Position numbers and translations under genes: made by a program
DNA from: Phalacrocorax aristotelis
Lineage: Eukaryota > Chordata > Aves > Suliformes > Phalacrocoracidae
Length of the DNA stretch: 64,000 nt
Assembly (NCBI RefSeq): GCF_949628215.1
Contig: NC_134277.1
Coordinates: forward strand, 125,847,963 to 125,911,962
Direction: 5' to 3'
Part shown: positions 12,401-24,526 of the stretch, piece after piece
Numbering within the stretch: the stretch's first letter is position 1
Layout: each line of letters starts with the position of its first letter
The notes under the pieces: model-generated
The model's database searches: none
Told to the model about the DNA's origin: nothing
The model's input: the letters and a program-made list of their open reading frames with translations, nothing else

Positions 12401-13506
12401 AAAAAAGAACAACGTGGTCATGATACAGACATGGCTAAAGTGATGGGGAGAAGTCTGAGCGAAACACATACTGTCTGGACAAATGACAGGGGATAGGCAC
12501 CATTTTTTACACAAAGCATCTGAGCAGTGCCGTGTTCTTGCTGATGCTGAAACATCAGAAGGGGGGAAGAGCACTGTCAAGGCTGAAAATCTGCTGTGTG
12601 GTTTTCCAGGCATTTCACTGCAGATTTATAGTCAGTAAACTTGGCTTCTGAATTACAGGGATGTATTCAATTTTTTTGCTGGCTTCAGTATGTTGCTGAT
12701 CTTCTGTGTACAATTTTTTCTTCATAAAAGTTTCCAGTTCCTAGGGAATGGACTGTAGATTTAAATTCTTCTGTTTTCTTCCCTGCTGAAAATAATATAC
12801 TGGTCTTCAACTAGCCTGGAAGAGCAAATGTAACTTTCAACGTATGTGCTACTTGGTATTTACTGAAACCAATTATCAAAGTGATTACATAGTCATGGCC
12901 TTATACAGTATAACCAAATATACTCACAATCTCAACGAGAGGCTTTTATAATTCTGAATCAGGTAAAGAACAGGTTGCAACGGCAGTGAACAACTATCTG
13001 ATATCTTGTCATGAGACTGGCAATTTTTACAGTGCTTAAGCACTGGAGAATACCCCACTTCACACATCTTATGTGGTAAAATCATTGCCTGCTTAAAAAG
13101 ATGGTAGTAGAGCTGGACAAATATATTCAACTTGTTAGGAAACTTATTGTCAGAAAGCCGCATTTTTTTTTTTTGTACAGGGCATGTTAAAAAATAGAAT
13201 TATGCTACTTATTCTGAGCCATTTTCTGTGCAGTCATCAGTTGAAAGTAAGGACAGATGAGGTTTATACTAAGTCACCACAGTTTGGGTTCCTGGTGCGT
13301 GTCCTTTCTAAACAAAATCATAATTGCTGACCCATTGGTTAATTCACATTCCTTTCATCTGAACTTTGTCATTAACTGTGTCACAAAAGGGCTGAATCCC
13401 ATTCCGTATTTGAATGTGTGGTGCAAAAAGCAGCCTGTCCATTTCTATGGACACAAACACTCACTCCTCTCTCAGCAGAGGGATACTTACTTACAGGCTG
13501 AGTAGC
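9411..13506. other. Non-coding stretch, nothing recognised
   Basis: AT-rich. Contains an A-rich AAAC-type simple tract near 10387-10440 and poly-T near 10545-10560. A frame of 110 codons at 11663-11995 (minus) has no family resemblance I can see. Confidence 0.5.
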
Positions 13507-13882
13507 AGCCCTGCTGGAAAAGACCTGGGTGTTACAGGGGACAAACAGGAGTCGCGTCTGAGCCAAGACTGTGTTCTGGTGGACAGTAAGGCATGCTGCA
13601 TAGTGGGAAGCACTGGGAGGAGCGTGGGCAGCAGGTTACAGGAAGTTATTATCATCATCTAATCATATAACAACAAGGTGTTCAGGATGGACATTAGGAT
13701 AAACTTCTTTATTAGACTAATAGTGCAGCACTAGAGAGTGAGTCGAGGGAGATGGAGGAATCTCCTTCCAATTTTCAAGGCTCAACAGCCAAAGCCCTGG
13801 CTGACCATGTTGTGTTGAGCAGGGAGTTGGGTTAGAAACCTCCAGAGACACCTTCCAGTCAATGTGTCTATGATTCTGTGAT
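13507..13882 (+). mobile_element. Degenerate CR1 LINE, plus strand
   Basis: Resembles the 3' part of CR1: AAAGACCTGGGTGTTACAGG at the left, a GATGGACATTAGGATAAACT block in the middle, and TCTATGATTCTGTGATC at the right end. Much more diverged than the CR1 copies at 1-4 kb, so older. Confidence 0.7.
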
Positions 13883-14879
13883 CAGTCCTGTGAAAAAGAA
13901 AATTCTGCCTGCCTGAAGTGAAAGCTGGCAAAGATCAGCTGCACTTACTACAGCCCATGAGTATTTTTCATGTGATTTAGGAATTGTTCCAAACACAGTG
14001 ACATCATTCACACAGCTCTGGACTGTACAATAGTTACAAAGAATCACTGCAATCATTCTTTGGCTGTCGATAAAGGTCTACATGGCACAAATTTAAAACA
14101 GAAATGTGTATGAAGCCCCTACAGTCCTTGTCCCAGGTTACTTGCAGATATGTGCTCCATAAACAAGAGTAGAAAACACCTCTGCACTGTGAATTTTTCA
14201 AATGGCTCTACAACAAGTGATCCATGAATCACAAGAAGAAAGTGATCAGTCACCACAGTGTTCCCTGGCTCCCCCAGGACTGTGTGAAGATGCATCATAC
14301 CTTTGATTTCCTCTTCATCTATCAGTATCTGCATCTGTACTAGTAAAGAAAAGAGCATCAGAGCCTGAGCGCTCTCCCATAGTTATCTATACTGTAGCAT
14401 TATTAGTGGTTTTTTTCCTCACCAGTCTGCACTTTCCTACACGATGCATGGCCGTGGTTTCAAGGACAGTACAGGCCAGGGATGGTTCCCTGATGCCACC
14501 CCTTTTTTGAAGGGAAGGGAATTTAAGTTTGTAGACCTCAGCGACTTGACATGCTACTTACTATTCACATGCTTGTTGCAACACAAAAATGCCCAAAGTT
14601 ATATGTATCTGCAGGGAATCAAGTAAGAGAATGTGGTTTCTCAGGTGACTCATTTAGCTACAGAGAAGATTCAGTCAGTGGCAAACATTAAAGTGTTGTT
14701 GGTAGATTCAAGTACCATAAAAACTGCTCATCTAGTGTCTAAGATTACTTAAGAGCTTGCAGCTGTCCTTCTGATGAAAAAGAATCTGTAATGGTATACA
14801 TGTTTGTATCTGCAGTGTATTTTGTTGCTAGTATCATTTGATGTCTCCCAGATGTTTTAGAACAGATTCTCTATTCATC
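13883..14879. other. Non-coding stretch, nothing recognised
   Basis: Short random frames only. No recognisable repeat or exon. Confidence 0.5.
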
Positions 14880-15775
14880 TTCTTCATGCCACACTTGATT
14901 TCTAGACCTCTTACCATCTTCCCAGCTGTCTCCTCACCAGGTTTAGTAATCCTAATCTATTCTACCTCTTCTTTATAGGAAGGCCACTCTGTAGTTCAAA
15001 GTTATCATTGCTAGATTTCTCTTTACCTTTTTATTTCTGCTATGCCCTTTCAGTCATGCTGTTGGTATTCATAATACACACAACTGATTTTACCCAGTGG
15101 CGTAATGACATTTTTTGTCTTGTTCAGTATTAATTTCCTAATAATTCATAGCATTTCCTTTCATTTAAAAAAAATCATTATTCAACATTGATATTTGATG
15201 TTTGTGTTGATATTTCCATGTAACTACCTATTATATCTTTAAAATCTCACTCCCTAGCAGTAATAGCGAATTCGGGACCATTATTAGGTTTATATGCAAA
15301 GTTAGGATTGTGTTTTCATGTATGATTTTATATTTGTTTACATAAACGTAATTTCCTCTGCTATTTTCGCACTTAGTCACTTGATCTCCTGAGGCTCTTC
15401 TGTGGTTCATTTTCAGCCCTCATCCTTACATGTATAATAGCATCAGCAGTACACCATGTCCCTGAGTCACACCTTTTTGTTGTCATTTTGGATATGATTT
15501 ACACTTTCGTTCAGAGCATAGGTCCTAGAGATGCTCCATGTAGTCTGTGACAGTTGGCTTTTACCCAATGTCTCCTGGTTTTTGAGCAATTGTAACAACA
15601 CAAAGGCTTTTCCTGCTAGCCCTTGTCAGTGTATTTTTTTATCTTGTCAAATGTCTTTTTTGAATCTGTATAGACTATGTTAACTTTTTCTCCCTTGTCT
15701 TTAGGCTTCTTGATTCCCTCAGAGAAGAACAATAGATCTGTGAGGCAAAGTAGTAGTTTCCCTAAAGCATATGAA
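14880..15775 (-). mobile_element. Ancient CR1-type LINE relic, minus strand
   Basis: On the minus strand the right part (about 15500-15770) corresponds to the CR1 reverse-transcriptase segment around the AFDTV motif. In plus orientation this shows as CTTGTCAAATGTCTTTTTTG, then TAGACTATGTTAACTTTTTC and TCCCTCAGAGAAGAACAATA. The left part resembles the 3' region of old sauropsid CR1. No frame is intact. Far more diverged than the avian CR1 copies elsewhere in the window. Confidence 0.6.
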
Positions 15776-16311
15776 ATTCTATCTTTGTTCTGTATTGCTG
15801 GTGTTAGTCATTCACAGGAAACAGATATTGCTTCTGCTTAGTATAGGTAGAGATATTGAGTGATATGAATGGAAATGGACACCTGAAACCATGCAGAAGA
15901 AATATTTCTGGAATATATAATTTGTTTGCTTTGTTTGCACTGCTTTAATAATCTGACAGAATTGCAACAACGTATACATTGCACATTTGCCATTCACAGT
16001 TTCCTCAGTCAAGAAATATCGCTGATGCAAGTTATATTTTCCCATCAAAAAATTCCTGAGTAGTTATGCAGAGGCAACTACCCGCTAGTAAACAGATATT
16101 ATTATTTTCTCCTATTCCACTGCAATGAAGATGTGCAAAGTAGCTACACAATATCTCTTTTGACCAAACACTAGTTTGTTCTGTGCTGTGACTAAGAAAG
16201 TAAAGGACTCTCATGGCTCAAAAAGAATTGGAAAAAAAATCCTGACAGGCTCATTGTATTTAACGGTTCCAATCACTAAATCTGCAGTCTTCATTATAAT
16301 CAGTAAACTGA

Positions 16312-16400
16312 AGAGAATCATAGAATGGCAGGCTTTACAGGGCTCGGGTGTGGACCACGTGCCAGCCCCCTGTGGGTTCCAACAAGCAAGCACCTACTCT
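16312..16400 (-). mobile_element. Possible degenerate CR1 3' tail
   Basis: AGAATCATAGAATGGCAGGC followed by a GGTTCCAA-type block resembles the reversed 3' end of CR1, but similarity fades quickly. Confidence 0.35.
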
Positions 16401-17014
16401 ACAGAAGAAGTAGAATTACTTGACCTCAGGACTGGCCATCGACCTACAGAACCATGTAGCTTGAGTGGCTAAATGTCACTGACATTAATAGAAATGACTA
16501 CTTACAGAGAACTAGCACATTCACACCCTCCCATATCCTCCCGCAGCACTTGAGATGGTCAGCCGTGAAAATAAGTTGTTTCCTTTGGAAGGAAAAGGTG
16601 CTGGACAATATACTAAGTTGCTTTGAGTCTCTTCTGCAGGCTTGCAGGCTTGAATAATTACTAGATCCTATCGGACTGTTCACACGTGGAGTTCAAGAAC
16701 AATCTCTCTTGGATCTGTTTTATCATCAAGCTAAACTGATCAGGTGACATAAAGTCAAGTACTAGAGAAAGGTAGGTGATAGACTGCTCTGTCTATTACT
16801 TACTCCATACAACCACGCTGCTGTTTCTGTCTTGTTGGCTCTGCACTTGGACAAAGTTAGCCCAAGGATGAAAAACAGCTGTGTGAAACAGAACCCATGC
16901 AAGAGTCACGATGTGAGGAAAGCCTTTCTGAGGAGTGCAAAATGCAGCCTACTTTGGAGTTAGTTGATCCACATCTGTAATTGATCAACTGAATCTATAA
17001 TTTAGAAGTCCTTT

Positions 17015-17044
17015 TGCATTCCTTGATTGTGCATTCCTTGATTG
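17015..17044. repeat. 15-bp direct tandem repeat, two copies
   Basis: TGCATTCCTTGATTG occurs twice, head to tail, without mismatch. Confidence 0.8.
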
Positions 17045-20000
17045 TGCTAAGTTCGGACATAGCATTACCCATGAGTAATGCTTTCTATGAGCTTTGATTG
17101 GCTAGAAGACCCTATCCCATGCTGGCAGACAGTGACACGTTACTCAGTTATTCATGCTTCACTTGCTTCCTGGCTGGACTACAAGAGTTGTGATGTATTT
17201 GGTCACCAGGCTTTTCAGCACTTAGAACAATTCACCTAGAATAAAAAGCCCTCAGCCATGCTGTTTATTTTGACTGTATCATCAGACCTGTCCTCAGCTG
17301 TCTACAATCTCTTCCCGCAAAGAAGTCAAAAGCAGGATTTGCTCCTTCTCATCACAGCAGGGTTTCCCACAATGGCCAAAAAGCATCTACAGCTTAGTGT
17401 TGACAACTACATTCATCTGTCCCTGCAGACCATTCCCTTTGCTCCCTATCTCCACCTCAGTAAGGGTATATGCTGTCATAAAAGTTGTCTGCCCAGGAGA
17501 CAGAATGTTCTTGGACACCACTCTGGGACTGTGAAATGAATACCCTGGGATATAAGGACAGTCACACACCTCACCTTTTATTCAAAGTACGAGACACATC
17601 TATTTGACCTTCTCTAGCAAAAACACTGAGGCGTCATACATATTTATAGTAAAACCAACTCTACCAAAAGACGACACTTCACTGCCCAAGCATCTTCCCT
17701 TGGGAAGAAAATGAGAGAACAAAGAGCATGCAACAAGCAAGAAGTCATGCTGCTTAATGTATTTTGGAACGACTCTCCAATGCCACGCTAGTGAGTGAGG
17801 TATAAAGAACTCTTGCAAAGCTGAGCAGAAAGTTGCCTAGTTGCCGTGCTGTAAACTGGTCCCGATGCAACCTTGATGCCTTCTTCTTTGACCAACATGT
17901 AAATGGAGTTGAGAAAGTAACGCACCCTTTCCTTCAAAGACATTTGGTTCTGCCATTTGAACTTTAGCAATCCTGCCATAGGGCATGACATACAAACTGT
18001 AAATAGTCAACATTTTTCTCTGGTATAAGTTTTTATGATTGAGGGCTAAACCCTGCAAAACCACCCCTAGTTCTCCTCTGTGCTCAGCCCCAAACTCCTT
18101 GCCCAATGAATTCCAGCCTCCAGATGTCCAATTTTTTGTCAAGCTTACAGCTTCCTTATCCATGATAAGAGCTGTTAGGCAGGCTTGGCAAACACATGAA
18201 CACACAAACGAAAAAGTGATTGTCATACTGATAGGAAAGTGCAAAAACGAATACTAATAAAGCAATAAAAATAAATGAAGACAGTGCCTGTATTTTTATC
18301 TTCTGCCTTCTATAAGAGTTCATCTTCCTTCATCTTCTACCTCTTGAGAGTTAAGCAGAAACTTAAGAAAATTTAACACTTAAGTTGTCAGGCATTTTAG
18401 TGATAAATAGGGCTGTGCGTACTTAAAACGAAAAATGTGCAGTGGAACCAACATGTTGGAAACCTGGTGACAGAGATTGCTGTCAAAGTTTTATGAAGGA
18501 CCTGTGAGAGTAAGTGAATTTTCATGCCTCATTTTCATTCATAAACAAGTAAGTATGAATACTTTCTCTGTACAGTAACACCTTTTTTACTAGTCATTGA
18601 TCATTTTGACCATTGCAGATGGTGCCATACAAGCACCAATTATAATCGACATTTACCACTTTTCCTCTACAAAAATATAATTTTGTAGCACTCCTCCCCA
18701 AAACATTTCCAGTTCAACTGATAGCTTCACAGCTTAACCTACAGCTGCTTAACTCATATGGAGATTTACTGAACACCAAAGGTCAGGCTGAAGATCACAC
18801 TTCTGGAACCTTAGATAATAAAGAAGGTATAAAGTCTAGCCACCTTCAACTGAAGGTTATTTTCTTTTAGATTCTAAGGAAATTCCAGAGTGACCACAGA
18901 ATCTTTCCTAGCACTTTTCTTATTCTTTGTATCCTCTTACATTTTCCCAGCAGGTCTCAGTATGAAGCGTGCAGGAGCTACTACCCCATGCCAACCCACT
19001 CCACCACGTTTGCATGCCATCTTGATTTTCCAGCTTCCTCAGGTGTGGGACTGAGTTTGGGATGGTGGAGCCGAGAGGTATGCTGGCAGAAGGCAGGTAC
19101 AGCTGAGCAGGTGCCCGCTGCCCTTCTCAGAGGCAAGGTCTTGCTTTTGCAAGAAGCTTTTTCTCCAGGCATCCCCTGCTACAGTTTTCGGAGATCAATA
19201 AAAGACACAGCAAATTCATTTCAGAATTTGGCCAGGAAACTGGTTCTCTGTTCTGAAATGAAATGTGAATTGCATCGGCATTGTCTTTAGTTACTTTTAT
19301 GCATCTAGAATACTCTGGGACAGGAACTAACGTTCTCTGTATTTCAAAGTGAAATTAGTGAGGCTGTTATTTGACCCTGTGCATAACTGTGTGCATATCT
19401 GCGCACACTGATGTGGAATTTGCAGCTGAATGCCATAACCCGAGGAATTCTTTTTGTGATTTCTTTCTATTACGCTCTAATTTGAGAAATTACAAGTAAT
19501 TATATTAAAAAATAATTTTTTAGAATACTAATTAAAAAAGAAAAGGTAAAGATTATTGAAGAGGGGAAGCTTCAATGCAATAGTTTATTTTTGAGGATCT
19601 GTTTTTTTATTTGTTTTATACTTAAATCAGTTGAGAAAACTAGTTTCTAGATGCCTGCTCCACAACAGCATATTCCCTCTTTCTTATTTGATTCTTTATT
19701 TAATTATATGCTTGTTTGCATTCAAATATTTTCATGGCCTATTCTTTAAAGGCAGTTATCTAACACCCTCCACAGCCCCATACATCATCAAACAGAAGGC
19801 AAGAAATTACAAACAGGAGAAGCTCTCAACTATTTACTGACAAATAGAGTGCATGGTTTACAGAGATTACACAGAGATTAGTTAAAAATAACCTTGTGTG
19901 AAAGTAATTATTTTACTGATTTACATGCAATGTGTAAATATATACTAAAATAACTTTCATTTACAGTTTTATAAGGAAGAGCTAAAAGTCCAGCTATATT

Positions 20001-23000
20001 TAGTGTGCGACTCAATGTGACTTATGTGCTTTTTAAAAAAAAATGAATAAAACTGTATTTGTGGAAGAATAAAGAGCAATTTTCACAGCATTATTTTGTT
20101 TAGCAGATGTCAGGAATAACATCCTGAAAATCTTCAGTATCATAGAGAAAATATTACCTAAACAAGGACTAAACCTAAATAAATCATTAATTCTGATAAT
20201 GACTGTAGAAGAAGTTTAAATTACTACTACCAATGTTTTAAAGCTATCTAGTTTCAGTCCTTCCTTTTCTGAATAATTATGTTATCCAGGTGGTTGGAAA
20301 TCCCAAAGTGGTTGAAAATGAGCATTATTGTTTTCCTTGGTGCAAAACTGAGGTGGCAAATACAGAATTTCTGTTAGCCCCTAAAACTATAGAAGTCACC
20401 TTCTCCTTGCTCATCCTTAGCAATTCAAACTAAAATCAAAATGGTTAAGTTATACTTCACAGGTTTTCTTTATGTCTCACTTTCGTTTTCATTTTATGTT
20501 TGTGATGTTGCACAGGAGGCAACAAAAGCAGATGAATCCACATGACCAAGAATACAGGGTAGATGTGATCATAGAAATTGCTAAATTGTTGGCATTTAAG
20601 ATCTTCAGAGACATTTGCTTTCGATCTTTTTTCATTGAGTAGATCTTCAACAGAGTAATGTAAGATTGCAAAGTAAACGAAAGAGTTTAGCTTTGCTTTT
20701 GAAGGTGCTAAACTGAGGAGACATTTTTAGTTAGCCCTAAAAATATTGTGTTCCCCTCACCAATGGTATCTAAAACCCCCTTAACTGTATCTAAAATCCC
20801 CTGTTAAATTCACATTTTCTATGTTAATGTACAGTTCTTGCAATATGCTATTTCGATATTACTATAATACCATCTTCTCTAGTAAAAAATTTGATGATGC
20901 TGCAGTTACATTTCTGACACTGTTCTTCACGATGTATCTGACCTTCTTGGGTTGCAGATGAAGAAGGACCCTCACTTCAGTTGAGCCCTGTAGTTGAGAG
21001 AACAGTCAGTAACGGAGGCTTCAGAAACAGGGAATTGTTGATTCCTCCCTCGGAGGGCACTTTGCCAGAGAATTCTGCTTGAGACTCATGGAAATTCTTG
21101 CACTAAATATATGCATGCATGGGACTGGAAAAATATATACGAAGCATGTGTTTCTATAGGAATCCTATTCACCTCAAGCATAACAAGATTTGAAAACACC
21201 TTTTCATTGTGACTCAGATTGAAAATGACTGTGGGCTTGACCATCTATTTTATCGCACATTTTCACCGGGTTTGTAGTAATCGATAATTGCTAATCAATA
21301 TTTGGCAGAGACAAGAAAGAGACCATGAAGAGGAAAGACACATTCTTAAGTACTTAAGTAAGAGTGTGCTTGCATTTTTCCACTTGAACTTCAAGCGTGA
21401 TATTTCTGACAGCGTACTCTACGTCTAAAGTAGAAAACGAAAATGTGCACTTGATAAAATAAGAAACGGGGATTCCAAAAAAGTGCAGAGATTCACATTC
21501 AAGTTTCCTTATTTCAAAGCAAATTATTTCAGTATCGATTATCCAGTCTTACAGAGTTCCCTCTCAATAAAATCTGTAAGAACAGCTGCAGACATTGCGA
21601 GACTTTAACAATGAATAAATAACCCTTCTTCCAGAGCCTGGTGAAATTTATAGGACTTTTTCCCACAGTAACTGACTTGTTCAAATGTTTACTAACTTGT
21701 GCTATGTATAAATATTCAGGGTTCTACTTCTGTAAAAGCATGCCTAATCTGGGCCAGCTGAAGGCAACTCTCCGTGTTCAGTTTTCTGCAGGAATACGGA
21801 GACTTTTCTGGGAAGGCAGACTTAATTTGCACACTCACATACACAAAGAGGGCTCAAAATCTCAGTGGTACTTCAGACTCGTTACCTGCCTTCAGTCTCC
21901 TTTACTTTGGTCTTTCCATAGGCTGCGTGAGGAATACATGCAATTATGTCTGACAGTTCTCAACAAATTCATTAACTACCACGTGTTAAAAGCTGAAGCT
22001 CATGGCTGACAAGCAGTACCACTGGGACAGCCAGGTGACACCTGGACCATATCAGCCTGGGATATCATCTGTCTAGGTAACTCAAAAGGATGCCAGAGTT
22101 CCTGGAGAAGCTCTTTTTCTTTCTTATGCTATGTTACACATCAGGAGTTGTAACAGGCTGTGAAATACTTCTGCCTTCCAATGGAAATTGAAGTAAAAGC
22201 ATGAAGAACTGCAATGTCATTTGATGGGGTGTTCAAACTGAATCTAAACTTGACTGGGAGAAAGCATTTATTCTGCAAGACCGAAGCATACAGGGAGCAT
22301 ACAAAGATTATATTACAAAAGTATGTAGCCATGCAGTGGGTGTCTCTGCCCCAGAGAGCTACACATTAGTTCCAGGTTATCCGCATGGTCACTCCGGTTT
22401 GGATATGCCAGTAAAACATACCCACATGCTGTGCAGGCTTTGCAGAACCAGCAAGTGACGGAGCCTGTGGATGACTGCATCTGTCTCACAGTGTCTGACC
22501 CTCTCAGGCAGGTGCACAAAAGCACCTATGGTTTTTACACTGCATGTCTGCACAAGGACAGATTTTTTTCATTTGTTTCTGAGGTTATTTGCTGAGTAGC
22601 TGTTCTCCACATGGAGATTCATCTGCTTCATGAGAAGGAAGAACTCAGCCTTCCTGAGTGCTAGAGCTGGACCACGGGGACAGCACTATTATTTGACACT
22701 GCTGTACATCCTGGATGTCCTCATGTTTACAGCAGGTGAAGACGTCCATTCAGGACATCTCAGATACATAATGCCAAAGGAAACCCGCATCGGAATGAGA
22801 ACGATAGAAACTGTCTCCTGCAGTAGACCCTAAATATTGACTTTCCACTGTAAATTAGACCAGTGATTTATTTGCCTCTTTATCATGCCCTGGAGGACAC
22901 TATTTCTGTTAGGTGCTCATAACTGCATCTTCATCACCCTTAGCATAGCTGATGTGCAGGGAGCTGTGGCTGTCCATTCCCAACTCTTCTGGATTTTTCT

Positions 23001-24445
23001 GTGCTCATCCTTCTCTTCCCCCTATAAACATCGGGCAACCTCATTGGCTACTGTTGTTTCAGGTCACCAATGGTTTCCAAATTTGGCTCTGTTCTATGTC
23101 TAATCTTCTGGAGCCAGCAGTCTTCTGGACATCTCTTTTTAAATATCTTGCTGCAGTTTTATAAAAATTTGCTCTCCCACTTTCACTCTTGTGCCCAGTC
23201 TTTTCTTACTGCCAGGCTTGCAGTTAATTAAGGTACTATTATGGCTGTTGTCAAAAACCTTAAAGAAGGAATACAAGAAGTGTCCCAGGCATGTGAATGA
23301 CTCCAGGATGCATTAGAAGGTGTACATGATTTTTCTGATACACAGGACAGTTTTCTAAAAAAGCAAAAAATACTTTCAGCTCAAAACCATGAAAATTTCA
23401 CGTAAACTTTGAAATAGTCATGAAAACATATTGCTTTCAATATACAGTTGTTACTCAGTAGAGGGCACTCCCTTGTGCACAGTGCTTATATGGCATGCTA
23501 CAGCCACGGAAGTTCTTAAAGGTATCAGCTGGATTTACGATATTACAGTTTTATAACAGTGTTACGTGCATCTATTTCCTTTAAACGGCTTTCTTTCTGT
23601 ACAACTCTATTGTGCCATTGAAAGGTGAACTTATTTTGGGGGCTTGTGAAGGCAGGGAATAGAAGAAGGGAGTGAAAAGAGGATGGACCCCTTGATGTCT
23701 TTCAGTGGTGAATGCTCTCGCCATAAAAACGCATGCCTCAGGGAAATAGAAATCACCAGCAACTGGAAAAAAACCTAAAAAATTAAGAACAAGTTGGCCT
23801 TTTGCCTTTTAAGTTTTGTCTACAGGACTTGAGAAGCAAGTGAAGTGGCTGTGAAACTGCCTTTCACAAATGCAGGACAGCATGGCTCAGACATAGGAGA
23901 CATGAGAGATGGAGCGCTGCCTCTCCTTGCCAGGGCTTTCCCCTCCGGTGCTGGGGCTGCGGGCGCTTCCCGGCACCGCTCCTGCCTCCTACAGCAGCAC
24001 CAGCACGGCTCTGAGCCTTCTTTCCACCTGCTGCCCTCTGCTCTCCTGGGATGATCCCCCTTCCTCCTTCAGGGAATGAGTGCTGCGGCCGAGGGCTGTG
24101 TGCGTTGGGTTTGACAAGTCTCTAAAGATTTTCTTCTTCTTTCCAAATAATCGATGCGTCCTAGGAATTATATGCTAGGGGAAAAAAAAAGTTAAGTACC
24201 TGTGTGGTGTTACTTTAATAGATTAAATTTCTTGACTGGAAGCTGCCAGTTTAGTGGAATTAAATAGCCATTAATATACAATGATTGTGTTTATAAGTAA
24301 TATAAAGTGACTACCGTTGATTAAGGCAGGGTTAATAGAGCAGTTTGTGAGTTGAGGCGAACACAGCAGGTCTCCTCCAACCACAGCAGGGGATGCAGGG
24401 AGGATCTGCTGGGCCTGGCTGCCGTCTGCAGGCCGCCGTGGGCCA

Positions 24446-24526
24446 AGCAGGGAACCGGGCTGCCCTGGGTCTACCAGGGAACCAGGCTGCTGTAGGTCTA
24501 CCTGGGAACCAGGCTGCGTGGGCCTG
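24446..24526. repeat. 27-bp minisatellite, three units
   Basis: Three consecutive 27-bp units (24446-24472, 24473-24499, 24500-24526) share GGGAACC[A/G]GGCTGC and a GGTCTACC-like end. The length is a multiple of three, so a plus frame reads repeated GNQAA/GLPGN units, but no start, homology or splice context supports a real protein. The surrounding 24.35-24.7 kb is locally GC-rich. Confidence 0.8.

Larger units (their letters stand above)
15776..24445. other. Non-coding stretch, little recognised
   Basis: Mostly AT-rich intergenic DNA. It contains a possible CR1 tail (16312-16400) and a 15-bp direct repeat (17015-17044). The longest frame, 122 codons at 21641-22009 (plus), has no recognisable domain, no convincing splice context and ordinary base use for this region, so I do not call it a gene. 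Confidence 0.5.

Noticed and set aside
21641-22009. 122-codon plus frame, the longest in the 16-28 kb interval
   Set aside because: No recognisable domain, no CpG island or convincing splice sites, and base use like the surrounding non-coding DNA.
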